Assembly: GCA_022790855.1 (NCBI GenBank)
Contig: JAAVYA010000019.1
Span: forward strand, 1-50,146
DNA length: 50,146 nt
Source of the DNA: Lachnospiraceae bacterium
GTDB taxonomy: Bacteria > Bacillota > Clostridia > Lachnospirales > Lachnospiraceae
Reading direction: 5' to 3'
The notes under the pieces were generated by a model, which worked only from the letters and a program-made list of their open reading frames with translations, was not told the DNA's origin and did no database searches. Positions 1 through 6,865 of this stretch are shown piece by piece (the stretch's first letter is position 1; each line of letters begins with the position of its first letter). The position numbers and the translations under genes are program-made.

Positions 1-168
1 GCTGGTTCTGCGCCGTGAATCTGATTATAGGGTTCCCGGAGGGGCTCCTATAATATAGCTTATCGGAACTTGCAAAGCAAGTTCTGATAAAAGGCGCTGG
101 TTCTGCGCCGTGAATCTGATTATAGGGTTCCCGGAGGGGTTCCTATAATATAGCTTATCGGAACTTGC
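1..168. repeat. Tandem 73 bp repeat with internal hairpins upstream of hisS
   Basis: Bases 1-73 recur at 96-168 with one difference (C45 versus T140), a period of 95. Each copy carries an inverted repeat (ATTATAGG at 24-31 pairing with CCTATAAT at 47-54). Copy 1 is followed by a second hairpin (59-73 pairing with 77-90, CTTATCGGAACTTGC against its near-complement). After copy 2 the second arm is replaced by another small palindrome near 168-182. No coding capacity is convincing here and the unit may extend left of the window. It lies in the hisS leader but lacks the T-box consensus, so I read it as a palindromic repeat element rather than a riboswitch. Confidence 0.7.
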
Positions 169-245
169 GGCGCAAATTGCGCCAGGAATCTTTAGAAGAA
201 CACAATATTGAGAAAGCTTTTCGCGCAGATGAAAGGAAACCATAT

Positions 246-1493
246 ATGGCATTAGCAAAAAAGCCTGTAAACGGCATGAAGGATATTTTACCGGAGGAGA
301 TGCAGCTTCGGGATTACGTTATGGGGGTGATCAAGGACACCTACCGCAGTTTCGGTTTTACACCGATTGAGACCCCTTGCATGGAGAATATCGCCAACCT
401 GAGCAATAAACAGGGCGGCGAGAATGAAAAACTGATTTTTAAAGTGATGAAACGGGGAGAGAAATTAAATCTTGAGACTGCCCGGACAGAAAGTGATGTG
501 GTGGATTTTGGGATGCGCTATGATCTGACGGTGCCCCTGGCACGGTTTTATGCCAATAACGCCAACAATCTCCCTGTTCCCTTTAAAGCGCTGCAGATGG
601 GAAACGTATGGCGGGCGGACAGACCCCAGAGAGGGCGCTATCGCCAATTCATGCAGTGTGATATTGATATTTTAGGAGAGCCGGGGAATTTAGCGGAGAT
701 TGAGTTAATTTTGGCCACCACAGCAACCTTAGGCAGATTGGGCTTTTCGGATTTTCAGATCCGGATTAATGAGCGTAGAATCTTAAAGGCTATGGCAGCC
801 TACAGTGGGTTTTCGGAAGAAACCTATGACAGCGTATTTATTATTCTGGATAAAATGGACAAGATCGGACTTGCGGGGGTGGACCGGGAATTGGAAGAAG
901 CCGGTTTTCCCCGGGAAGTGATCGACAAATACCTAGGGCTGTTCACTGCCATCGAAGAAGCCTCTGACGGCCTTGCATACCTTTCCCAGACTTTGGGAGA
1001 CTTCCTGGAGGAGGAAGTGAAAATAAGCTTAGGGGAGATTATAGCCAGCGTAGAAGCCACCAAAGCGGCCAAATTTGATCTGGTGTTTGATCCTACCCTG
1101 GTGCGGGGGATGTCCTATTATACCGGGACCATTTTTGAGATTGCCATGCCCCAGTTCGGAGGAAGCTGCGGGGGCGGCGGAAGATACGACAAGATGATCG
1201 GGAATTTTACCGGAAAAGACGTTTCAGCCTGCGGATTTTCCATTGGCTTTGAACGGATCATTCTGCTTTTGATGGAACAGGGCTTTGAAATTCCCAGCCA
1301 GCCGGTAAAAAAGGCGTATTTGATCGAAAAAGGGTATCCCGGGGATCAATTGCCCCAGGTGATGGAACAGGCCCAAAAGGAGCGGGCGGCAGGCTGCCAG
1401 GTGCTGGTGGTGCGTATGAATAAGAACAAAAAGTTCCAAAAGGAGCAGTTGGCCAAGGAAGGGTATCAGGAGATTCTGGAATTTTTCCGGTAG
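246..1493 (+). CDS. hisS: Histidyl-tRNA synthetase
   Basis: This class II aminoacyl-tRNA synthetase charges tRNA-His in the cytoplasm. The 415 aa product has the family signatures in order: GMKDILP at the N-terminus, a motif 2 region (NVWRADRPQRGRYRQF), the histidine-specific segment LVRGMSYYTGTIFEI, and the Gly-rich GGSCGGGGRYD motif 3 region, followed by the C-terminal anticodon-binding domain. Length fits HisRS (about 420 aa). The frame is open further upstream, but ATG 246 begins the conserved N-terminus and has AAAGGAA about 8 bases before it, so I start there. It sits 82 bp ahead of aspS, the usual hisS-aspS pairing in Firmicutes. HisZ is a less likely alternative because the catalytic histidine-binding motifs are intact. 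Confidence 0.96.
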   Translation: MALAKKPVNGMKDILPEEMQLRDYVMGVIKDTYRSFGFTPIETPCMENIANLSNKQGGENEKLIFKVMKRGEKLNLETARTESDVVDFGMRYDLTVPLARFYANNANNLPVPFKALQMGNVWRADRPQRGRYRQFMQCDIDILGEPGNLAEIELILATTATLGRLGFSDFQIRINERRILKAMAAYSGFSEETYDSVFIILDKMDKIGLAGVDRELEEAGFPREVIDKYLGLFTAIEEASDGLAYLSQTLGDFLEEEVKISLGEIIASVEATKAAKFDLVFDPTLVRGMSYYTGTIFEIAMPQFGGSCGGGGRYDKMIGNFTGKDVSACGFSIGFERIILLLMEQGFEIPSQPVKKAYLIEKGYPGDQLPQVMEQAQKERAAGCQVLVVRMNKNKKFQKEQLAKEGYQEILEFFR

Positions 1494-1575
1494 GAAGAAG
1501 CCTTGCGGACAAAGCTGCGGCGCAAGAAGCGGCGCGAATGATTGGGACAGATAGAAAATCAGAGGAGGAAATGTC

Positions 1576-3384
1576 ATGGCAGAATCCATGAAAGGATGGC
1601 AACGGACCCATAGATGCACAGAAGTATCGAAAGAAGAACTGCAGCAGGAAGTAACGATTATGGGCTGGGTGCAGAAACGAAGAAATTTAGGAAGCTTGAT
1701 TTTTATAGATGTAAGAGACCGCTCCGGTCTTTTGCAGGTTGTGTTTGACGAACCCCAGATTGGGAGCGAAGGCTTTGCCAAGGCGGGAACACTGCGCAGC
1801 GAGTTTGTTGTTGCTGTAAAGGGCGTGGTTCAAAAACGGACGGCCGCCGTGAACGAGAATTTGATAACCGGAGATATTGAAGTGATCGCAAAGGAACTGC
1901 GGATCTTATCCGAATCTGAGACGCCGCCGTTTCCCATAGAGGAGAACAGCCAGACCAAAGACGACCTTAGGCTGCGCTATCGTTTTCTTGACCTGCGCCG
2001 CCCGGATTTGCAGAGGAATCTGATGATGAAGAGCAAGGTTTCTATGCTTTTGCGTAATTTTATGGAACAAGAAGGATTTTTGGAGATTGAAACTCCGATA
2101 TTGACCAAGTCCACGCCGGAGGGGGCCAGGGACTATCTGGTTCCCAGCCGGGTGCATCCTGGGAATTTTTATGCACTGCCCCAGTCGCCCCAGCTCTTTA
2201 AGCAGCTTTTGATGTGTTCCGGGTTTGACCGGTATTTTCAAATTGCCCGATGCTTTCGGGATGAAGACCTTAGGGCCGACCGCCAGCCGGAATTTACCCA
2301 GGCGGATATGGAGCTTTCTTTTGTGGATGCAGAAGAAGTGATGGGACTCAACGAGCGTCTGTTACAGTATGTGTTCCGGGAAGCGGTGGGAGTGGAAATT
2401 ACGCTTCCCATCCCCAGGATGACATGGCAGGAGGCTATGGACCGGTTTGGCTCCGATAAGCCGGATACCCGTTTTGGCATGGAGCTTGTGGACGTGTCAA
2501 AGGTTGTATCCGGATGCGGATTCGGGGTGTTTACAGGAGCTTTAGAGCAGGGAGGATCTGTCCGGGGAATCAATGTAAAGGGTCAGGGAGCCATGCCCAG
2601 AAAGAAGATTGACAAGCTGGTGGAATTTGCCAAAGGATATGGCGCGAAAGGATTGGCATATCTTTCCATCGGGGCCGACGGCGCCTATAAATCTTCTTTT
2701 GCAAAATTCATGACCCCGGAGGAATTGTCCTGTTTGGTGGAAGCAATGAAGGGAGAGCCGGGAGACCTTTTGCTGTTTGCAGCAGATACGAATACGGTTG
2801 TCTGGGATGTTCTGGGCAGCCTGCGGCTGGAATTAGCCAAAGAACTGGAATTGGTGGACAAGAACCGGTTTGACTTTTTGTGGGTGACGGAATTCCCCTT
2901 ACTGGAATGGTCCCCGGAGGAAGGGCGTTTTACGGCCAAGCACCATCCCTTTACCATGCCAATGGAGGAGGACTGGCATAAGATAGACAGTGATCCGGGC
3001 TCTGTTCGGGCAAAAGCTTATGATATCGTACTAAATGGTACGGAGCTGGGAGGCGGTTCCGTACGTATTCATCAAAATGAGATTCAGGAAAAAATGCTGG
3101 AGGTGCTGGGCTTTACCAAAGAGAGCGCTTATGAGCAGTTCGGATTTCTGCTGAATGCGTTTAAATACGGCGTTCCCCCTCATGCAGGGCTGGCCTACGG
3201 CCTGGACCGGATGGTGATGCTGATGGTACAGGCGGACTCCATTCGGGATGTGATCGCATTCCCCAAGGTGAAGGATGCTTCCTGTCTGTTGACAGACGCA
3301 CCGGGAGAAGTGAGCAAAGAGCAGCTTTTAGAGCTGGAATTGTCTTTGAAAAAGGAAGAAAACAATCAAACGAGGGAAGATTGA
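1576..3384 (+). CDS. aspS: Aspartyl-tRNA synthetase
   Basis: This enzyme charges tRNA-Asp. The 602 aa protein has an N-terminal OB-fold anticodon-binding domain (about residues 10-130, including VTIMGWVQKRRNLG), the class II catalytic core with FLEIETPILTKSTPEGARD and the motif 2 stretch ARCFRDEDLRADRQPEFTQ, a bacterial-type GAD insertion domain (about 290-410), and motif 3 GLAYGLDRMVML near the C-terminus. Length and the GAD insertion are those of bacterial AspRS. AGGAGG lies 8 bases before ATG 1576. It is probably cotranscribed with hisS. I cannot tell from sequence alone whether it is discriminating (AspRS) or non-discriminating (AspRS2). Confidence 0.97.
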   Translation: MAESMKGWQRTHRCTEVSKEELQQEVTIMGWVQKRRNLGSLIFIDVRDRSGLLQVVFDEPQIGSEGFAKAGTLRSEFVVAVKGVVQKRTAAVNENLITGDIEVIAKELRILSESETPPFPIEENSQTKDDLRLRYRFLDLRRPDLQRNLMMKSKVSMLLRNFMEQEGFLEIETPILTKSTPEGARDYLVPSRVHPGNFYALPQSPQLFKQLLMCSGFDRYFQIARCFRDEDLRADRQPEFTQADMELSFVDAEEVMGLNERLLQYVFREAVGVEITLPIPRMTWQEAMDRFGSDKPDTRFGMELVDVSKVVSGCGFGVFTGALEQGGSVRGINVKGQGAMPRKKIDKLVEFAKGYGAKGLAYLSIGADGAYKSSFAKFMTPEELSCLVEAMKGEPGDLLLFAADTNTVVWDVLGSLRLELAKELELVDKNRFDFLWVTEFPLLEWSPEEGRFTAKHHPFTMPMEEDWHKIDSDPGSVRAKAYDIVLNGTELGGGSVRIHQNEIQEKMLEVLGFTKESAYEQFGFLLNAFKYGVPPHAGLAYGLDRMVMLMVQADSIRDVIAFPKVKDASCLLTDAPGEVSKEQLLELELSLKKEENNQTRED

Positions 3385-3474
3385 GGGTAAGTTTTGACAA
3401 GGTAGAAAAACGCGCCTGTGTTTTTTGGCGGGGTTTTGCTATAAATTTATGTGTAGAAGTGAAAGGAGTTTTTT

Positions 3475-4137
3475 ATGGCAAAGGTAAAGCAGATTACCCA
3501 GAAGGAAGCTGTCGGCCTGTTTAAAGACGGCATGACAATTATGATCGGCGGTTTTATGACCAACGGAACGGCAGAACGTCTGGTGGATGCCATCGTAGAA
3601 AGCGGGGCAAAGGATTTAACGATTATCTGTAATGATGCAGGGTTTGCTGGGAAAGGGACCGGAAAGCTTCTGGATACCCGTCAGTGCAAGAAGCTGATCG
3701 CCAGCCATGTGGGCTTAAATAAAGTATGCGGGCAGCAGTACAGCGCCGGGGAACTGGATTTGGTGCTTGTACCCCAGGGCACACTGGCAGAACAGGTGCG
3801 CTGCGGGGGAGCCGGTCTGGGCGGATTTTTAACTCCTACCGGAATCGGAACTACCGTTGCAGAAGGAAAATCTGTGGTGGAAGTAGACGGAGTGGAGTAC
3901 TTACTGGAGAAACCTTTGAAGGCTGATATTGCGTTGATCAAAGCATACCAGGTGGATGCGGCCGGAAATATCCGCTATAAAGGTTCCACCAGGAACTTTA
4001 ATCCTATGATGGCTACGGCTGCCGACGTTGTAATTGTAGAGGCGGACCAGCATGTGGAAGCCGGGGCGATCGGACCGGAGTATGTAGAGACGCCGGGCGT
4101 CTTTGTGGACTACATTTTGGAAGGAGGCAGCAACTAA
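3475..4137 (+). CDS. CoA-transferase subunit A (acetate/acetoacetate/butyrate type)
   Basis: Alpha subunit of a family I (3-oxoacid) CoA-transferase, related to AtoD/CtfA, which moves CoA between short-chain acyl-CoAs and free acids. The 220 aa product carries the N-terminal MIGGFMTNGTAERLV segment and the FLTPTGIGTTVAEGK region typical of the A subunit. A strong AAAGGAG precedes ATG 3475. Its TAA overlaps the ATG of subunit B by one base, which implies translational coupling. In anaerobic fermenters such pairs serve butyrate or acetate exchange or acetoacetate activation; the exact acids cannot be read from sequence. No thiolase or butyryl-CoA genes are adjacent. Confidence 0.92.
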   Translation: MAKVKQITQKEAVGLFKDGMTIMIGGFMTNGTAERLVDAIVESGAKDLTIICNDAGFAGKGTGKLLDTRQCKKLIASHVGLNKVCGQQYSAGELDLVLVPQGTLAEQVRCGGAGLGGFLTPTGIGTTVAEGKSVVEVDGVEYLLEKPLKADIALIKAYQVDAAGNIRYKGSTRNFNPMMATAADVVIVEADQHVEAGAIGPEYVETPGVFVDYILEGGSN

Positions 4138-4790
4138 TGGAAGATAAGAAAGGCTTTATTGCGGCACGTGTGGCAAAAGAATTGAAGGACGGCGATGTGG
4201 TAAATCTGGGGATTGGCCTTCCTACCTTGGTTCCAAACTATTTGGATCCCTCTGTTTCCATTACCCTGCAGTCAGAGAACGGATTTTTGGGATTGAAGGC
4301 CCAGGCAGATTCTGAAGAAGACGCACCCTACATTGTAAATGCAGGTGGAGCGCCTGCAGGAATCGAGCCTACAGGAGCATTTTTCAGCAGCGCGGCTTCC
4401 TTTGGGATTATCCGGGGCGGCCATGTAGATGCTACCGTGTTAGGTTCTCTGCAGGTAGATGAGAAGGGCAACATTGCCAATTGGATCATTCCTGGGAAAA
4501 TGGTGCCTGGAATGGGCGGAGCCATGGATTTGGTGGTAGGCGCGAAAAAAGTGATCGTAGCTATGGAGCATACCAACAAGGGCAAGCACAAAATTTTAAA
4601 GGAGTGTACACTGCCTCTTACCGCCAAAGGACAGGTAAATATGATTGTTACCGAGATGGGCGTTATGGATGTAACTCCTGAGGGAATCGTATTAAAAGAG
4701 TATAACCCGGAGTACACGGTGGAGCAGATTCAGGAAGCGACAGAAGCAAAGCTGATCATTGCAGATGATTTGAAAGAGATGGCCGTGTAA
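4137..4790 (+). CDS. CoA-transferase subunit B (acetate/acetoacetate/butyrate type)
   Basis: Beta subunit (AtoA/CtfB-like, 217 aa) partnering the preceding gene. It carries the catalytic glutamate in the conserved SENGFLG motif (about residue 47), to which CoA thioester intermediates attach, plus the NLGIGLPTLVPNYL N-terminal motif and the GGAMDLVVGAKKVIVAMEHT segment. Length fits the family. It begins inside the stop codon of subunit A, so equimolar synthesis is expected. A hairpin with a T-run follows about 50 bases later and probably ends the transcript. Confidence 0.93.
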   Translation: MEDKKGFIAARVAKELKDGDVVNLGIGLPTLVPNYLDPSVSITLQSENGFLGLKAQADSEEDAPYIVNAGGAPAGIEPTGAFFSSAASFGIIRGGHVDATVLGSLQVDEKGNIANWIIPGKMVPGMGGAMDLVVGAKKVIVAMEHTNKGKHKILKECTLPLTAKGQVNMIVTEMGVMDVTPEGIVLKEYNPEYTVEQIQEATEAKLIIADDLKEMAV

Positions 4791-4837
4791 TTTTATGGCG
4801 TAAAATGGCATGAAACAGATGCCGATGAGAAAGAAGG

Positions 4838-4915
4838 AAAAGGGATATGCTGATTTTCGGCGTTGGGCGTACCGATAGGATAAGCGCCCGGCGGCGGAGG
4901 AGCATATCCTTTTTT
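4838..4915 (+). terminator. Long-arm terminator or attenuator after the CoA-transferase genes
   Basis: AAAAGGGATATGCT (4838-4851) pairs with AGCATATCCTTTTTT (4901-4915), enclosing a GC-rich inner hairpin (GGGCG with CGCCC). The T-run then merges into the AAAGGAG that serves the HAD gene, so it could also act as an attenuator of that gene. Confidence 0.6.
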
Positions 4916-4930
4916 GAAAGGAGTGCGGGA

Positions 4931-5569
4931 ATGAAAAAGGGAATTTTATTTGATCTGGATGGGACATTATGGGATTCCTCCGCCCAGGTGGCGGATTCCT
5001 GGGTACTGGCGTTAAAAGATTACCCACAAGTAAAGCAAAGGATTACCCGGGCGTCCATTCAGTCGGTGATGGGAAAACCGATGGACGAGATCGGGGAGAT
5101 TTTGTTTGGAGAGCTTTGCGAGGAGGAACGGAAAAATGTATTGAAACATTGCATGGAAGTGGAAAATGCGTATATCCGGGAACATGGCGGGGTGCTGTTT
5201 GAAGGGATCGAAGATGCCCTAGCCAGGCTGAAAGAAACGTATCATCTATTTATAGTCAGCAACTGCCAGGTGGGATATATTGAAGCGTTCTTAGCATATT
5301 ACGGCCTGGAACGATATTTTGACGATTATGAAAGCTATGGAGGCACGGGACTGACGAAGGGAGAAAATATCCGTCTGGTAGCACAGCGAAATCATCTGGA
5401 GGCGGCAGTATATGTTGGAGATACCCAGGGGGATTACGAAGCTGCAGTAGCTGCAGAAATGCCGTTTATCCATGCAAGAACCGGGTACGGGAGCGTGTCG
5501 GCCTCAGTGCCGTATATACAGCGGCTGGGGGATTTGGTGGATATGGTGGAGAAAGTTATGGGGATATAG
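4931..5569 (+). CDS. HAD-superfamily phosphatase (phosphoglycolate phosphatase-like)
   Basis: A 212 aa haloacid dehalogenase hydrolase with all four HAD motifs: DLDGTLWDS (nucleophile Asp 8 and the second Asp) near the N-terminus, VSNC (motif II, about residue 104), the Lys in LTKGE (motif III) and VYVGDTQGDYEAA (motif IV acidic pair). An alpha-helical cap between motifs I and II matches the Gph/PGMB-like subfamily, which dephosphorylates small phosphorylated metabolites. An open frame extends upstream to 4847, but ATG 4931 directly precedes the first HAD motif and has AAAGGAG about 9 bases upstream. The substrate cannot be assigned. It is followed immediately by the palindromic element at 5595. 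Confidence 0.88.
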   Translation: MKKGILFDLDGTLWDSSAQVADSWVLALKDYPQVKQRITRASIQSVMGKPMDEIGEILFGELCEEERKNVLKHCMEVENAYIREHGGVLFEGIEDALARLKETYHLFIVSNCQVGYIEAFLAYYGLERYFDDYESYGGTGLTKGENIRLVAQRNHLEAAVYVGDTQGDYEAAVAAEMPFIHARTGYGSVSASVPYIQRLGDLVDMVEKVMGI

Positions 5570-5594
5570 TGGGAAGCTTCTTAAGGGATAGAGC

Positions 5595-5906
5595 AATGTC
5601 AGTTAGTTAAGCAGTTCTGAAAGGGACGCCAGGGAAAAGGGAAGCGGAACAGCCGGGAAATGGTCTGTGGATTTTTCGGGTTTCGAGATTAAGAATTCCT
5701 AAAATTCCTGATTTTTGCTAAGAACAAAACGAACATCCACAAACTCGCTTCGCTCAGACAGTGTGGATGTTCGTTTTAACGCAAAAAACAGGGATTTAAG
5801 GACTTCTAAATCTCTGCAAAGTTCAAAATCCACAGACCATTTCCCGGCTGTTCCGCTTCCCTTTTCCCTGGCGTCCCCTTTCAGAAACGCTTAACTAACT
5901 AACATT
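5595..5906. repeat. 312 bp palindromic non-coding element (MITE-like), family A
   Basis: The stretch between the HAD and YesL-like genes is one imperfect palindrome. The left end (AATGTCAGTTAGTTAAGC, from 5595) is matched by the right end (GCTTAACTAACTAACATT, to 5906), and pairing continues inward through the segments around GACGCCAGGGAAAAGGGAAG and TGTGGATTTT. It closes on a perfect 16 bp hairpin (5726-5741 with 5762-5777). No ORF is present. The terminal sequence recurs at 44041, so this is a dispersed element rather than a local terminator. Pairing stops exactly at the stated ends; I see no clear target duplication. Confidence 0.85.
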
Positions 5907-5953
5907 GAGGACTGAACTGTTACAAGAGAGGCAAGATTTAAAATACAGAAAAA

Positions 5954-5983
5954 TTGACAATAAAGCTTTCCATATGATACAAT
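5954..5983 (+). promoter_or_regulatory. Sigma-A type promoter for the YesL-like gene
   Basis: TTGACA (5954-5959) and TACAAT (5978-5983) with an 18 bp spacer, just outside the palindromic element and 43 bp before the ATG at 6027. Confidence 0.7.
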
Positions 5984-6026
5984 ACACTCTATCGTATCGG
6001 TTGCTACGGGAAAGGAAGAATAGAAG

Positions 6027-6680
6027 ATGAATCGTTTGTTTAATATGGACAATGGTCTGTTCAGAGGAATTTCAAAGCTGGTGGACTGTATCTGGCTGAG
6101 CTTTATTTTTATTATAACCTGCATTCCGATTTTTACCGTTGGAGCTTCTCTCACAGCCCTGTATTACACCGTACAGAAATCCCTGAAAAATGACAGAGGT
6201 TATATTGGCAGCGAATACTGGCATGCCTTTAAGACCAACTTTAAACAGAGTACCATAGCATGGCTGATCGTGCTGATCGTGGGCATTGTATTTTCCTGGG
6301 ACTTGAGGATTATGCGGGCTTTGGATGCAGCTGGAAATCCTCTGGGAAAAGTATATGTGCTTTTCGGCGTTTTGCTGGCGTTGGAAATGATATGGGCTTC
6401 GTATCTGTTTCCCTATATCGCACGGTTTGAAAACAATCTCCGGTCTATTATGAAAAATGCGGCCCTGATGGCTATTTTAAATTTGCCAAAAACCATAATC
6501 ATATTTATCTACCTTGTGGTTACCGGGGTCATCCTATATGTGATGCCCATTGCTATTTTACTGATGCCTTCCGTATTTACCTGGATGCAGAATCTGACCC
6601 TGGAGAAAATTTTCCGAAAATATATGACGGATGAAGACCGGGAGACGGAGGATGAATTAAACCGGGAGTATAAGAATTAG
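6027..6680 (+). CDS. YesL/DUF624-like membrane protein
   Basis: A 217 aa integral membrane protein with about five hydrophobic segments, including one near residues 22-45 (the WLSFIFIITCIPIFTVGAS region), others near 80-95 and 110-135, and two in 155-190. The N-terminal layout (short amphipathic head, first membrane segment with a CIPIFTVGAS-type turn, then LTALYYTV) matches the YesL/DUF624 family, which often sits near carbohydrate transport genes in Firmicutes and whose molecular role is unknown. Here it stands alone with its own promoter and terminator. The C-terminus is charged and probably cytoplasmic (DEDRETEDELNREYKN). AAAGGAAG precedes ATG 6027. Confidence 0.75.
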   Translation: MNRLFNMDNGLFRGISKLVDCIWLSFIFIITCIPIFTVGASLTALYYTVQKSLKNDRGYIGSEYWHAFKTNFKQSTIAWLIVLIVGIVFSWDLRIMRALDAAGNPLGKVYVLFGVLLALEMIWASYLFPYIARFENNLRSIMKNAALMAILNLPKTIIIFIYLVVTGVILYVMPIAILLMPSVFTWMQNLTLEKIFRKYMTDEDRETEDELNREYKN

Positions 6681-6695
6681 ATAGAAAACCTGAGG

Positions 6696-6725
6696 CGGCG
6701 CTTTCATGAGAGGGCGTCGTTTTTT
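6696..6725 (+). terminator. Rho-independent terminator after the YesL-like gene
   Basis: A 10 bp stem (6696-6705 with 6710-6719, including G-U pairs) with loop ATGA, followed by six T. Confidence 0.75.
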
Positions 6726-6865
6726 GACAGAAAAGTCTCAAAGTCATCGACACCTGGCGGTAAAATGTTGTTTAGGCAACAGTTTTCATAGTGATTAATG
6801 ATAGGCAGAAAATCATAATTTTGCTATGATATGGGATAAGAAATATAGCAAGAAAGGGGTTATTG

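Noticed and set aside
165..245. N-terminal extension of hisS from 165
   Set aside because: It reads out of the palindromic repeat, has no ribosome binding site, and HisRS homology begins at ATG 246.
1..245. T-box or other riboswitch in the hisS leader
   Set aside because: No T-box AGGGTGG-type anti-terminator motif or classical terminator is present; the tandem palindromes explain the structure.
3394..3445. Promoter in front of the CoA-transferase genes
   Set aside because: A TTGACA occurs at 3394-3399, but no -10 lies at 16-18 bp; the nearest TATAAA is 40 bp away.
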